In this document: piece by piece, positions 7,444 to 14,336 of the stretch
Numbering within the stretch: position 1 is the first letter of the stretch
Layout: every line of letters starts with the position of its first letter
NCBI RefSeq assembly: GCF_042675965.1
Contig: NZ_JBHTKJ010000044.1
Span: 1-19,555, forward strand
Direction: 5' to 3'
Length of the DNA: 19,555 nt
Source: Virgibacillus_R byunsanensis
GTDB lineage: Bacteria; Bacillota; Bacilli; Bacillales; Amphibacillaceae
Position numbers and translations under genes: made by a program
Notes under the pieces: model-generated
What the model saw: only the letters and a program-made list of their open reading frames with translations
Databases searched by the model: none
What the model was told of the DNA's origin: nothing

Positions 7444-7707
7444 TGTTTCGAACCCATTGGGGCACAAGGGCTAGGAATTATGAAATTCACTCCGATGGAA
7501 GAAAAAAGTTCTGGGAATGAGCCATTTGAATTCGAAGTGAGGAAAAAGAAGAATGGTAATATGTTTTATTTTTCGGGTATCTCTGGCATTTACATTTTGA
7601 AAAGTCAAGGAGACTTATCTCTTTATGCAGAATATACTCATCATGAATTGATTAAAAATAATGTAATAGGAAAACATTGGTCGGATTGGACTTGGACATA
7701 TAATTAA
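7444..7707 (+). pseudogene. 3' part of the small secreted-protein gene split by the insertion sequence
   Basis: The frame from the right end of the insertion sequence reads FEPIGAQGLGIMKFTPMEE, FEFEVRKKKNGNMFYFSG and IYILKSQGDLSLYAEY, and ends HWSDWTWTYN before TAA. The alternating polar and hydrophobic residues suggest a small beta-rich domain. There is no start codon with a ribosome binding site after the element. A start inside the element at 7330 is possible in frame, but its first 40 codons are antisense to the transposase gene. I do not recognise the family. Confidence 0.55.
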
Positions 7708-7768
7708 GCTAACGGATGCTTATCTTTAGTAGCGAATAACAACGTAGGTTACTTAAAAATGAGGGGTG

Positions 7769-8131
7769 ATGAAAATTAAAAAAACGGCAATATTTACTGG
7801 GGTAACAGCAGGAATCTCAAGTATGGTTCTATGGATTATTATGAATTTCTATAATCCTTATAGCAGTATATTAGAATACGAACCGCTGGCAAGCACATTT
7901 TTTATGCTTTTTCTTCCTGCAGCCTTAGCAACCGTTGCTGCTTTAACATCTAAAAAGTTCTTCATGTTAATCACATTTTTATGGTCCTTGCCTTTAAGTC
8001 TGTATTTCCTTTTGACACCTGGGATTTTTGCCTTATTTGGAATCACCAGCTTTGCTTATTTGATTAGTTATCTATTTATGAGAGAAAAGAAGAGAAGTGT
8101 GCATACAAAAAATATTAATGCTCCCTTTTAG
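7769..8131 (+). CDS. Membrane protein with three to four TM helices, unknown
   Basis: This encodes about 120 residues. ATG at 7769 directly follows GAGGGGTG, an unusually short spacing, with an in-frame GTG at 7766 as the alternative. Hydrophobic helices lie at about residues 6-28, 41-60, 66-83 and 87-105. The C-terminus is basic (REKKRSVHTKN). The frame is intact. No family is recognised. It lies 61 bases after the split gene and faces the convergent SDR gene. Confidence 0.5.
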   Translation: MKIKKTAIFTGVTAGISSMVLWIIMNFYNPYSSILEYEPLASTFFMLFLPAALATVAALTSKKFFMLITFLWSLPLSLYFLLTPGIFALFGITSFAYLISYLFMREKKRSVHTKNINAPF

Positions 8132-8189
8132 TTACTTAAAGGGAAAGGGAATCCTATCAATTTAGTATTCAGTGTACTATCTCCTTGAC

Positions 8190-8936
8190 TTACTCATCTA
8201 CAGTACCCAACGTCATTCCACCATCAACTACTATTTCTGTTCCCGTGCAATAAGAACTTTCATCAGAAGAAAGAAATGCTACAGCCCGAGCAATTTCAAT
8301 CGGCTGTCCAATACGTCCTAGTGGTACTGACTCGTAATAAGCAGGTACATCTTTTCCTTGAGTTGCCATTTCAGTTTCGATTCCACCAGGATGAACCATA
8401 TTCACTCGAATTCCTTTTGAACCTAATTCAATAGCTGCAGCTTTGGACATTGCAACCACAGATGCCTTTGTTGCCGCATATGCAGAGGATTTGCTTATTG
8501 GTGCAAATGCACTAATCGATACATTGTTTATAATGGAACCTTTTTGCTGCTTTTCCATTTGTGGAATAACTGCTTGCATCCCCATAAATACGCTAAGTTG
8601 GTTAACATGAATTAATTGTTCGTAATCATCCAATGTTGTCTCCGTGAATGGTTTACGTTTTAGAACTCCAGCATTATTGACTAACACATCTATCTTTTGA
8701 AATTTATTTATGATCACATCGACTGCAGATTTCCATTCTAATTGTCTTGTAACATCTAACTGAACTGGAATGGCGTGATCTTCTCCAATCGTCTTAGCCA
8801 CTTCTATTGCATCATTATAGTTCCGAGCACCTACCCCTACCTTAGCCCCTAATGCAGCAAGGTGTTGAGCAATAGCTTTTCCCTGTCCCCGATTAGCCCC
8901 AGTAACAAGAATTACATGATTTTTTAAGTCCGGCAT
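8190..8936 (-). CDS. SDR-family NAD(P)-dependent oxidoreductase
   Basis: This is a classical short-chain dehydrogenase of 248 residues, the usual length. ATG at 8936 has AAGGAG 7 bases upstream. Motifs in order: cofactor loop TGANRGQG (12-19), Arg38 after the second strand (GARN, which hints at NADP preference), LDVT at 60-63, NNAG at 87-90, and the catalytic tetrad Asn112, Ser140 or Ser142, Tyr153 and Lys157 (YAATK). IRVNMVHPGG follows, and then the C-terminal CTGTEIVVDGGM. It most resembles 3-oxoacyl-ACP-reductase-like and glucose-dehydrogenase-like enzymes. The substrate cannot be read from sequence. It is transcribed alone and converges on the preceding gene. Confidence 0.9.
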   Translation of the reverse strand: MPDLKNHVILVTGANRGQGKAIAQHLAALGAKVGVGARNYNDAIEVAKTIGEDHAIPVQLDVTRQLEWKSAVDVIINKFQKIDVLVNNAGVLKRKPFTETTLDDYEQLIHVNQLSVFMGMQAVIPQMEKQQKGSIINNVSISAFAPISKSSAYAATKASVVAMSKAAAIELGSKGIRVNMVHPGGIETEMATQGKDVPAYYESVPLGRIGQPIEIARAVAFLSSDESSYCTGTEIVVDGGMTLGTVDE

Positions 8937-9049
8937 ATACTCACTCCTTCATTCATTATACAAACACTGCTTATATGGCATTTTAACATGTAAATGACTT
9001 TTAAAGATTAACTTTCATTCACTTTAGTTAATATATACATTTAATTAAA

Positions 9050-9063
9050 ATGATACTTATCAT
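9050..9063. promoter_or_regulatory. Short palindrome in the divergent intergenic region
   Basis: ATGATACTTATCAT is a 6-2-6 inverted repeat between the SDR gene and the plus-strand gene at 9147. It resembles half of a Fur or PerR box but lacks the full 7-1-7 form. An operator is possible; chance in AT-rich DNA is also possible. Confidence 0.2.
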
Positions 9064-9146
9064 CTTTAATAAATGATATCCATAACTACTAAACAATTTT
9101 CTTTTATTTACGATTAAAGTATCTTAAAAAAGAGGAGATTTTGATT

Positions 9147-9408
9147 ATGAAAAGAAGTTTAAGAGTAGGATGTTTCGTAGTTGCAGGAATAGTCACGGCC
9201 TATTTAATTGGTATGTTCACAGCACTTTGGTTTGATCAGTTGACTTGGATTTCTATTGGAATCGCAGCAATTGTAACGAATATGGCTGGTGCTTTAATAA
9301 CTTTACAAGATAAATGTATCAGATATACCAGATAATTGGGTTTACAAACCAACTGGTGGAGGAGATGAAGAAGGGTTAACATTTCGTTTTTTTGGATTTC
9401 CTCTGTAA
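9147..9408 (+). pseudogene. Small two-TM protein gene, probably frameshifted near its end
   Basis: ATG at 9147 has AGAGGAGA about 8 bases upstream and opens 62 codons with two hydrophobic helices (about residues 8-28 and 33-53), ending KCIRYTR. From 9310 a different frame reads a very protein-like tail, SDIPDNWVYKPTGGGDEEG, then LTFRFFGFPL and a stop at 9406-9408. I infer that the ancestral protein continued into this tail and that one indel near 9305-9315 broke it. If the short form is used, it is an intact 62-residue membrane protein. The family is unknown. Confidence 0.5.
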
Positions 9409-9464
9409 ATGAAGTTGACCTTATATGGGGACATAGAGATTACTTAAATCATATTTTAACTTAA

Positions 9465-9524
9465 TCCTTCTTCAACTGTAGGGTACTATTCTGAATAAGG
9501 AAATGCCCTCCTTGTTCCATTATC
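9465..9524 (-). repeat. Dispersed repeat copy (most complete)
   Basis: Read on the plus strand, GGGTACTATTCTGAATAAGG and the following bases match 18572-18614 (GGGTACTTTCCTTGAATAGG and onward) at roughly three quarters of positions over about 43 bases. Its flank CCTTCTTCAACTGTAGGGT is the reverse complement of the motif at 19258-19277. The copies have no coding frame and lie between genes. Confidence 0.5.
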
Positions 9525-9571
9525 GATGCAGGATAGTGTTAAACAAATAATTCTTCGTTAAGCGGGAAATT

Positions 9572-9679
9572 ATGAATAGTTTATTAAAATATTTTGGATG
9601 GTCACTAGGGTTAGCTCCATACGCAGGGTTGTTGAATAAGAATGAAGAAACAAAAAATACAGAGAGGGATTTAATATGA
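9572..9679 (+). CDS. Short ORF, 35 residues
   Basis: ATG at 9572 reads MNSLLKYFGWSLGLAPYAG, then LLNKNEETKNTERDLI. It has a short hydrophobic front and a charged tail. The upstream AGCGGGA is a poor ribosome binding site. Another AGAGAGGGA lies at its end and precedes an ATG with only ten codons, which suggests that a following gene has been lost. It could be a real small membrane-associated peptide or a remnant. Confidence 0.3.
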   Translation: MNSLLKYFGWSLGLAPYAGLLNKNEETKNTERDLI

Positions 9680-9700
9680 TTAGTTGGCTTAATGTAGTCG

Positions 9701-9838
9701 TTAATTGATATTTAATAGATATTCCATTTCCTCTTCGGTTACATATTTCCATTTAATATCTTTAAACCGGTCCTTATCAATGGATTCAAGCAGTTTATCG
9801 ATTTCGTCATAGGTTAGCTTCGTTGTTCGTTTATTCAT
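9701..9838 (-). CDS. Small charged protein, 45 residues
   Basis: Read on the minus strand from ATG at 9838 with AAGGTGAT 6 bases upstream. The product is MNKRTTKLTYDEIDKLLESI, DKDRFKDIKWKYVTEEEMEYLLNIN. It is mostly charged and probably helical, with no membrane segment, like many short cytosolic regulators or adaptor peptides. I do not recognise the family. The strong start signal and good amino-acid composition support it, although it is below usual gene-calling length. Confidence 0.5.
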   Translation of the reverse strand: MNKRTTKLTYDEIDKLLESIDKDRFKDIKWKYVTEEEMEYLLNIN

Positions 9839-9957
9839 GTATATATCACCTTACCCTTTCACTTAGAACATTCGATGAAGTTCTTCTGTATACGAGGGTC
9901 AGATAGCTCGAAGTTTGTGAAAAATTCATCTATTTAGAGTGAAGGGTAGTGATATTT

Positions 9958-10119
9958 ATGACGATAAAAATCCCTGCCACAACTACAACTAATAATATAG
10001 CGTCTCAGAGAATTTTAGAAATAAACGAATTTGAGCATATAGAGTCCAGTGATGAAGAATTTGAAATGAACGGTCAAAAGGTAAAATTTATTTATTATAC
10101 ATGGAGCAGCCTTTCTTGA
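9958..10119 (+). CDS. Short ORF, 53 residues, unknown
   Basis: ATG at 9958 follows GAAGGGTAG, with rather long spacing of about 11 bases. The product begins TIKIPATTTTNNIASQRILE, continues with an acidic middle (EFEHIESSDEEFEMNG) and ends FIYYTWSSLS. The last codons enter a partial repeat copy at 10111, so the original C-terminus may have been replaced. No family is recognised. Confidence 0.35.
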   Translation: MTIKIPATTTTNNIASQRILEINEFEHIESSDEEFEMNGQKVKFIYYTWSSLS

Positions 10120-10136
10120 ATAAGGCATTGTACGGC
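10111..10136 (-). repeat. Partial dispersed repeat copy
   Basis: CTTTCTTGAATAAGGCATTG resembles the core of the copies at 9486-9510 and 18578-18602 (TTCTTGAATAAGG-like block followed by TGCxC or TGTAC). It begins inside the end of the preceding short ORF. Confidence 0.3.
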
Positions 10137-10165
10137 TATATCAGATTTAAAATGGGTGGTTGATT

Positions 10166-10237
10166 TTGTTTGAGGAAATTTTGATTGTTATATGTATTAC
10201 CGCAATCATAATTTTCATTGGAGGTTTCGAAACTTAA
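10166..10237 (+). CDS. Possible 23-residue single-TM peptide
   Basis: TTG at 10166 opens a frame with one hydrophobic helix (ILIVICITAIIIFIGG) and ends FET. GGGTGG lies about 6 bases upstream. It is too short to judge from sequence alone. A terminator follows about 10 bases after its stop, which is compatible with an expressed short transcript. Confidence 0.25.
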   Translation: MFEEILIVICITAIIIFIGGFET

Positions 10238-10247
10238 AGTAATGTAG

Positions 10248-10276
10248 ACGGGATCGTAAAAGAAGTACGGTCCCGT
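10248..10276 (+). terminator. Hairpin between the short-ORF cluster and the monooxygenase gene
   Basis: ACGGGATCGT (10248-10257) pairs with ACGGTCCCGT (10267-10276), ten pairs with one G-U, around a nine-base loop. It is followed by TTCT on the plus strand. Lying between convergent genes, it may serve both strands, but T-runs are weak. Confidence 0.55.
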
Positions 10277-10302
10277 TTCTACCTACTTAAAGTTGTAACT
10301 AA

Positions 10303-11688
10303 TCAAGTTGCGACTGTTTTCCTTTTAAATGAATAGCTTTTACCGGCATGATGATCGGGTAATTGACTACCTTCTCCAAACAAATTATCTCGTAATGTTT
10401 CCCCATCATATTCTCTTCTAACCAGACCTCTTTCTTGTAAAATAGGAACAACTAATTCAGCAAAATCTTTAAATGTACCGGGGGTAATTGCGTAGGCTAT
10501 GTTAAAGCCATCAACCCCAGCTTCATCTACCCAACGTTCCATCTCGTCGGCGATTTGTTTAGGACTACCGACCATTTTTGTACCCATGCCACCAATTCCG
10601 ACAGACTCTTTAATCTTATCCACTGTCCATTCTATATCCGGGTCAATTTTTGTGAAGTTTTCTAACGTGGACTGGATGGCATCGTTTTCTACATAACGAA
10701 GTTTTTCGTATGGGGCGTAACTGGATAAATCAACTCCGGTCCAACCACCAAACAATGCTAATGCTCCTTCATAGCTAATGTGTTTTTTCAATTCATTATA
10801 TTTTTCAATCGCTTCTTGTTCCGTTTTACCGACTACTGGCGTGATCATGGTAAGGATTTTGACTTCCTCTGGAGATCTTCCTGTTTCTTTCGCCTCTGCA
10901 CGTAATTTTGTAACCGATTGTTTCGCAGCATTTATGGTTGGTGCCCCGATAAATATACATTCGGCATTCTTACCAGCAAAAGCACGCCCTTTTTTAGAAG
11001 CTCCTGCTTGATAAAGTACTGGAGTTCTTTGTGGAGAAGGCTCACTTAAATGGGCGCCAGGTACTTTATAATATTTTCCTTCGTGATTAATATCATGGAC
11101 TTTACTAGGATCTGTATAAATACCATTCTGTTTATCTAGTTGAACAGCATCATCTTCCCAGCTGCCCTCCCATAACTTATAGCAAACTTCTAAATACTCC
11201 CCGGCAATGTCATAGCGTTCATCATGTTTAATTTGGTTTTCTAATCCCACATTAACAGCAGCACTTTTTAGATAAGAAGTTACGATATTCCAGCCAATAC
11301 GGCCGTTTGTCAAATGGTCTAAGGTAGAAATACGGCGAGCAAACGTGTATGGATGTTCATGGGTTACAGAAGCAGTAACCCCAAACCCCAAATGCTTGGT
11401 TACTGCTGACATTAATGGAACAACAAGTAATGGATCGTTAACAGGAGATTGTGCACCTTGACGGATAGCTGCATCTCGAGATCCTTGGTAAACATCGTAT
11501 GTTCCTAATACATCTGCAAGAAATACAGCGTCAAATTGGCCTTTTTCTAAGATTTGTGCAAGCTCTATCCAATAGTCGCTATCCTTATAGCGGTGGGATT
11601 GATCTTCTGGATGTGTCCATAATCCTGGTGATTGATGTCCAGAACAGTTCATATCAAAAGCATTTAAATAAATTCTTTTCCTTGTCAT
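10303..11688 (-). CDS. NtaA/SnaA/DszA-family FMNH2-dependent monooxygenase
   Basis: This 461-residue cytosolic flavin monooxygenase has the length and order typical of the NtaA/SnaA/DszA (SoxA) group of luciferase-like enzymes, which also includes B. subtilis CmoJ (YtnJ). ATG at 11688 has GGAGAGGGGA about 8 bases upstream. Visible features: GHQSPGLWTHPED (17-29), FLADVLGTYDVYQGS (56-70), ASVTHEHPYTFARRISTLDH (106-125) and the signature GRIGWNIVTS (129-138), which lines the flavin site. Such enzymes use reduced FMN from a partner and oxygen to cleave C-S or C-N bonds. The reductase gene 27 bases upstream and the SAM riboswitch ahead of both point to sulfur scavenging. The exact substrate is unknown. 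Confidence 0.9.
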   Translation of the reverse strand: MTRKRIYLNAFDMNCSGHQSPGLWTHPEDQSHRYKDSDYWIELAQILEKGQFDAVFLADVLGTYDVYQGSRDAAIRQGAQSPVNDPLLVVPLMSAVTKHLGFGVTASVTHEHPYTFARRISTLDHLTNGRIGWNIVTSYLKSAAVNVGLENQIKHDERYDIAGEYLEVCYKLWEGSWEDDAVQLDKQNGIYTDPSKVHDINHEGKYYKVPGAHLSEPSPQRTPVLYQAGASKKGRAFAGKNAECIFIGAPTINAAKQSVTKLRAEAKETGRSPEEVKILTMITPVVGKTEQEAIEKYNELKKHISYEGALALFGGWTGVDLSSYAPYEKLRYVENDAIQSTLENFTKIDPDIEWTVDKIKESVGIGGMGTKMVGSPKQIADEMERWVDEAGVDGFNIAYAITPGTFKDFAELVVPILQERGLVRREYDGETLRDNLFGEGSQLPDHHAGKSYSFKRKTVAT

Positions 11689-11715
11689 AATAGTATCCCC
11701 TCTCCAAGAAGTACG

Positions 11716-12261
11716 TTATAAAACACGATCCTTCTGTCTATTTACGGTCTCGATAAAGTAATCAAGTTGTTTTCTTAGCCGTTCCAGAGTTTCAAGGTGA
11801 ATAATGGGGTTATTCAGTTGGGTTTTATCTATTTGATCATCAAGTAAATAGACCCCTTTGAGGTTTTGACCTTTTAGTGTAGCTAATAAAGGTTTAAGCG
11901 TGTACTCGATCGCCAGTAAATGAGATTGGCTTCCACCTGTCATTAAAGGTAGCACTGGTGTACCCTGCAAAACATCAGGAGGGAGTATATCCAGTAATGC
12001 TTTTAACACTCCAGAATAAGCAGCTTTATAAACTGGTGAACCAACAATTACCCCTTTAGCTTCATGAATAAGGGAAGCGATGTCCTTAACGGCAGGGTCT
12101 TCAAACTCACCATAAAATAATGCGTCTTTAGGAATATTTCTAATGGATACATGTGTTACTGTAAAATCCTCATTTTTTAGAATGGAGCCAAGATATTTTA
12201 AGACTAAGTCTGATCTAGAACTTTTGGAAGGACTTCCGGATAATATAACTATTTCACTCAT
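11716..12261 (-). CDS. SsuE-type NADPH-dependent FMN reductase
   Basis: This flavodoxin-like reductase supplies free FMNH2 to the monooxygenase encoded next. ATG at 12261 (MSEIV) is preferred, with an AAAGGGTG site 8 bases upstream; the ATG one codon earlier is also possible. The product is 181 residues, normal for the family. Motifs: FMN phosphate loop SGSPSKSSRS (8-17), SPVYKAAYSGVLKALLDILP (75-94), which holds the family dimer and flavin contacts, and GGSQSHLLAIEYTLKPLL (109-126). SsuE partners alkanesulfonate monooxygenase SsuD in known systems; here the partner is a DszA-like enzyme instead. The gene is first in the operon, directly after the riboswitch terminator. Confidence 0.9.
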   Translation of the reverse strand: MSEIVILSGSPSKSSRSDLVLKYLGSILKNEDFTVTHVSIRNIPKDALFYGEFEDPAVKDIASLIHEAKGVIVGSPVYKAAYSGVLKALLDILPPDVLQGTPVLPLMTGGSQSHLLAIEYTLKPLLATLKGQNLKGVYLLDDQIDKTQLNNPIIHLETLERLRKQLDYFIETVNRQKDRVL

Positions 12262-12324
12262 CATGATCACCCTTTCTAATCTAATTGGATACGGCCAACT
12301 TTTAAAAACCCTTTTCACATAAAA

Positions 12325-12362
12325 TAAAAAACCCCCTATTCTCGAAAACGAGAAAAGAGGGT
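12325..12362 (-). terminator. Intrinsic terminator of the SAM riboswitch
   Basis: On the minus strand CCCTCTTTTCTCG, loop TTTT, CGAGAATAGGGGG form a 13-base stem with one mismatch and one G-U pair, followed by TTTTTTATTTT. It lies between the aptamer and the reductase gene, so it is the expression platform. Confidence 0.9.
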
Positions 12363-12380
12363 AACTCTAATAAATATCCG

Positions 12381-12488
12381 CTCTTATCTCCCAAGAAAAT
12401 GTCTTGCTGGAGTTAGCACCTTTCTGAACACGTCAGAGGTTGCTGAAGCTTCAACGGGCCAGATCCCTCAGCTTCTCTTGATAAGAAT
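12381..12488 (-). promoter_or_regulatory. SAM-I riboswitch (S-box) aptamer
   Basis: Read on the minus strand the sequence follows the S-box consensus: CTTATCAAGAG, then GAGGGATCTGGCCC, TTCAGCAACC, GGTGCTAACTCCAGCA and a closing GATAAGAG that pairs with the first strand (P1). An extra T lies in GAGGGATCTGG compared with the usual GAGGGACTGG. The class binds S-adenosylmethionine and terminates transcription when SAM is abundant. The downstream reductase and monooxygenase genes should therefore be expressed under methionine/SAM shortage. Confidence 0.95.
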
Positions 12489-12504
12489 ATTAAATTTGAT
12501 ACTT

Positions 12505-12533
12505 ATGATAATCCTAATAATTAGAAAAGTCAA
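12505..12533 (-). promoter_or_regulatory. Sigma-A promoter of the S-box operon
   Basis: On the minus strand TTGACT (12528-12533) and TATCAT (12505-12510) are separated by 17 bases. Transcription would begin near 12497, just before the aptamer. Confidence 0.75.
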
Positions 12534-12645
12534 CCTATTTTTAAAAGTTTACCAATTTCCTAAAAAATAAAAGAATTTTAAGTAATTGCTTTTGAAAAAG
12601 TGTTTACACTATTTGGCTTGGTCAAAACTGATTATAGAGAGCACA

Positions 12646-13076
12646 TTATGGATGCTTCTTTTTAGCCAGTTTTAACTTGTCATCAGCTTGTGGAGGCTTT
12701 TCCATCCAGCCATTCTTAATAAGTATATTGGCACCGTCTTCTGAAAATTGGCCAGTATCCTTAATAAACTCTGCATACTTAGCAGCTATATCTCTTCTTG
12801 GGAGAAAACCCCATTGCAACTCCGTAATTTCCAATGGCTGATGTTGCTATTCCAGTAATTAATGCCAGCATTAATTTCTCTGAAAAGGTTTTTCTAGTTG
12901 AGTCTAAAACGCCATGATCCCATGACACCGGGGTAGGGATGAATCCTTCAGTTAGTTTATCACTGATCTGAGCCATGATTGAATCAGATAGTTTAACGCC
13001 ACTTAGAAAGTAATCAATTAATTGCTTATGTTGACTTACTTGACTGAACCCAATAAGTAATGATTTCCCTATCAAT
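12646..13076 (-). pseudogene. Truncated and frameshifted DUF3231 gene
   Basis: This is the C-terminal part of a DUF3231 protein, matching about residues 202-336 of the intact gene at 15709. The first frame reads LLIGFSQVSQHKQLIDYF, GFIPTPVSWDHG and GNYGVAMGFSPKK. A frame change near 12815-12830 leads to RRDIAAKYAEFIKDTGQ, EDGANILIKNGWMEKPP and a normal end. The N-terminal 200 residues are missing and there is no start codon with a ribosome binding site. Motifs shared with the intact copy include TPxxWDH, GDYG/GNYG and EDGANI. It is a dead paralogue rather than a sequencing problem, since the front half is gone. Confidence 0.8.
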
Positions 13077-13179
13077 CATGATTAACTATTAGCGAAGGGA
13101 TTAAGCTATGGAATGGAACTCTCTTTAAAGGTGTATAAATCTTACTAAAAGACTCATGTTAAATAAGGAGGTGGTTAAA

Positions 13180-13320
13180 ATGGGAAAAGATCGTCAAGAA
13201 AAGAAGTTAAGAGAAAGTGGACGTGTGGAATCAGACCGCGATGTAGGTCTTCGCTATAAAGGATCAGCAAAAATGTCCAGCCCGGAAGAAGCCAGAAAGT
13301 TGAATGATGGTCAAAAGTAA
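13180..13320 (+). CDS. ypzI: YpzI-like small protein
   Basis: This encodes 46 residues from ATG at 13180 with a strong AAGGAGGTG site 6 bases upstream. The product reads MGKDRQEKKLRESGRVESDR, then DVGLRYKGSAKMSSPEEARK and LNDGQK. It is highly charged with no membrane segment. I recognise this pattern as the YpzI-like family of bacilli (about 45 residues), whose function is unknown. A good terminator follows 27 bases after the stop, so it is a monocistronic gene. The symbol is from pattern memory and should be checked. Confidence 0.7.
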   Translation: MGKDRQEKKLRESGRVESDRDVGLRYKGSAKMSSPEEARKLNDGQK

Positions 13321-13346
13321 AAAGGAAACCCAATAAGTATATATAA

Positions 13347-13383
13347 AAAGGCTGCGTTCATGTTGAACGCAACCTTTTTTTAG
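13347..13383. terminator. Bidirectional terminator
   Basis: AAAGG, TGCGTTCA, loop TGT, TGAACGCA and CCTTT form a stem with one internal mismatch, followed by Ts on the plus strand. A run of As before it gives a T-run on the minus strand, so it can serve both the YpzI-like gene and the convergent lipoprotein gene. Confidence 0.85.
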
Positions 13384-13393
13384 CTTTATTTTA

Positions 13394-14179
13394 TTATAAA
13401 TGTTTGGTTACATCTGCATCTTCACGCAGTTTTTTAATAAGCGCTTGAGCAGCTTCGGATTCTTTTTGTCTTTCAACTTGTGCTACTAGGTCTGGTTTCA
13501 TTTCTTTAAAAGATGGTACTTCTTTTTTCTCGCCATCTTCACTTTGCTTATTCATTTGTTCTTGCTGTTGAGCGTACTGATCGTAAAGTTCTTGTAGCTC
13601 TTCTTCAGATGGCTCAATGTCTCCAGCCTCATTAGCAATAAGCTGATCTATTTTTACTTGCGTTTCGATCTGGGACATAACTTCTTTTTCAGACATACCT
13701 TGTTCTTCCAAAGCGGTGATGAACGCATCTGTTGATTCAATCTGATTTTGTTGTGCTAATTCGCTTAATGTTTGGTCTATTTCTTCTTGGGAAGCTTTCA
13801 AATCACTATTTTCTGCTTCCTGAATAAGAAGTCTCTGTCCAATCATGCTGTCTACAATCCGTCCTTTTAATTCTTCCTGGTTAACCTCTTGTCCAGTCAT
13901 TTGTGATTGCATGGCAGCTTGTTGAAATTGCATTTGGTAAGTTGATTCAAATTCTTCTTTCGGTATTTCTTCACCATTTACTTCCGCAACAACTTCAGGT
14001 ACTCCTTCTAAATCAGGCTTAGGCATTTCTGGTGCTGCCTCACTATCTCCAGCAGGTTCTTCCTCCTGCGTTTTGGAATCATCATTGTTATCTTCAGCAG
14101 ATTCATCCTCATCTCCGCATGCAGCTAATACGAATACAAGTAAGGTGAGGGATAAACTTAAAAGCCATTTTTTACTCAA
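13394..14179 (-). CDS. SurA N-terminal-domain lipoprotein (chaperone-like, no PPIase domain)
   Basis: This 261-residue lipoprotein starts at TTG 14179 behind AAAGGAGA. The signal peptide ends in LAAC (Cys21), placing it on the outer membrane face. An acidic linker (22-60) precedes a SurA-like chaperone domain: VVAEVNGEEIPKEEFE (63-78), QEELKGRIVDSMIGQRLLIQ (100-119), then helical segments with QTLSELAQQNQ and EKEVMSQIETQVKIDQLI. The rest is a glutamine- and glutamate-rich helical tail. PrsA foldases share this front part but carry a parvulin domain in the middle; here it is absent, so a holdase role in exported-protein folding is the likely job. It is monocistronic and shares the bidirectional terminator. 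Confidence 0.85.
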   Translation of the reverse strand: MSKKWLLSLSLTLLVFVLAACGDEDESAEDNNDDSKTQEEEPAGDSEAAPEMPKPDLEGVPEVVAEVNGEEIPKEEFESTYQMQFQQAAMQSQMTGQEVNQEELKGRIVDSMIGQRLLIQEAENSDLKASQEEIDQTLSELAQQNQIESTDAFITALEEQGMSEKEVMSQIETQVKIDQLIANEAGDIEPSEEELQELYDQYAQQQEQMNKQSEDGEKKEVPSFKEMKPDLVAQVERQKESEAAQALIKKLREDADVTKHL

Positions 14180-14336
14180 GGTTAGTCTCCTTTCAAATTT
14201 AACTAGTGGCTATTGTAACATATCATGATTGGTTGTACATCCATTTTCCACCGGTTACACATTTCTGCCACAAATGTATGGATCTAATGATGAAGTAAAC
14301 ACTATAAACGGATATTGCAAGTATTAGGGGGATCGT

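Noticed and set aside
7330..7707. A single 125-codon gene starting inside the insertion sequence
   Set aside because: The first 40 codons are antisense to the transposase gene and there is no ribosome binding site; the tail belongs to the split gene.
8940..8960. TATAAT-like -10 box for the SDR gene at 8955-8960
   Set aside because: It lies so close to the start codon that the transcript would begin inside the ribosome binding site, and no -35 element is at the right distance.
10499..11690. Plus-strand ORFs opposite the monooxygenase gene
   Set aside because: They are shadows of the minus-strand coding sequence with unlikely composition.
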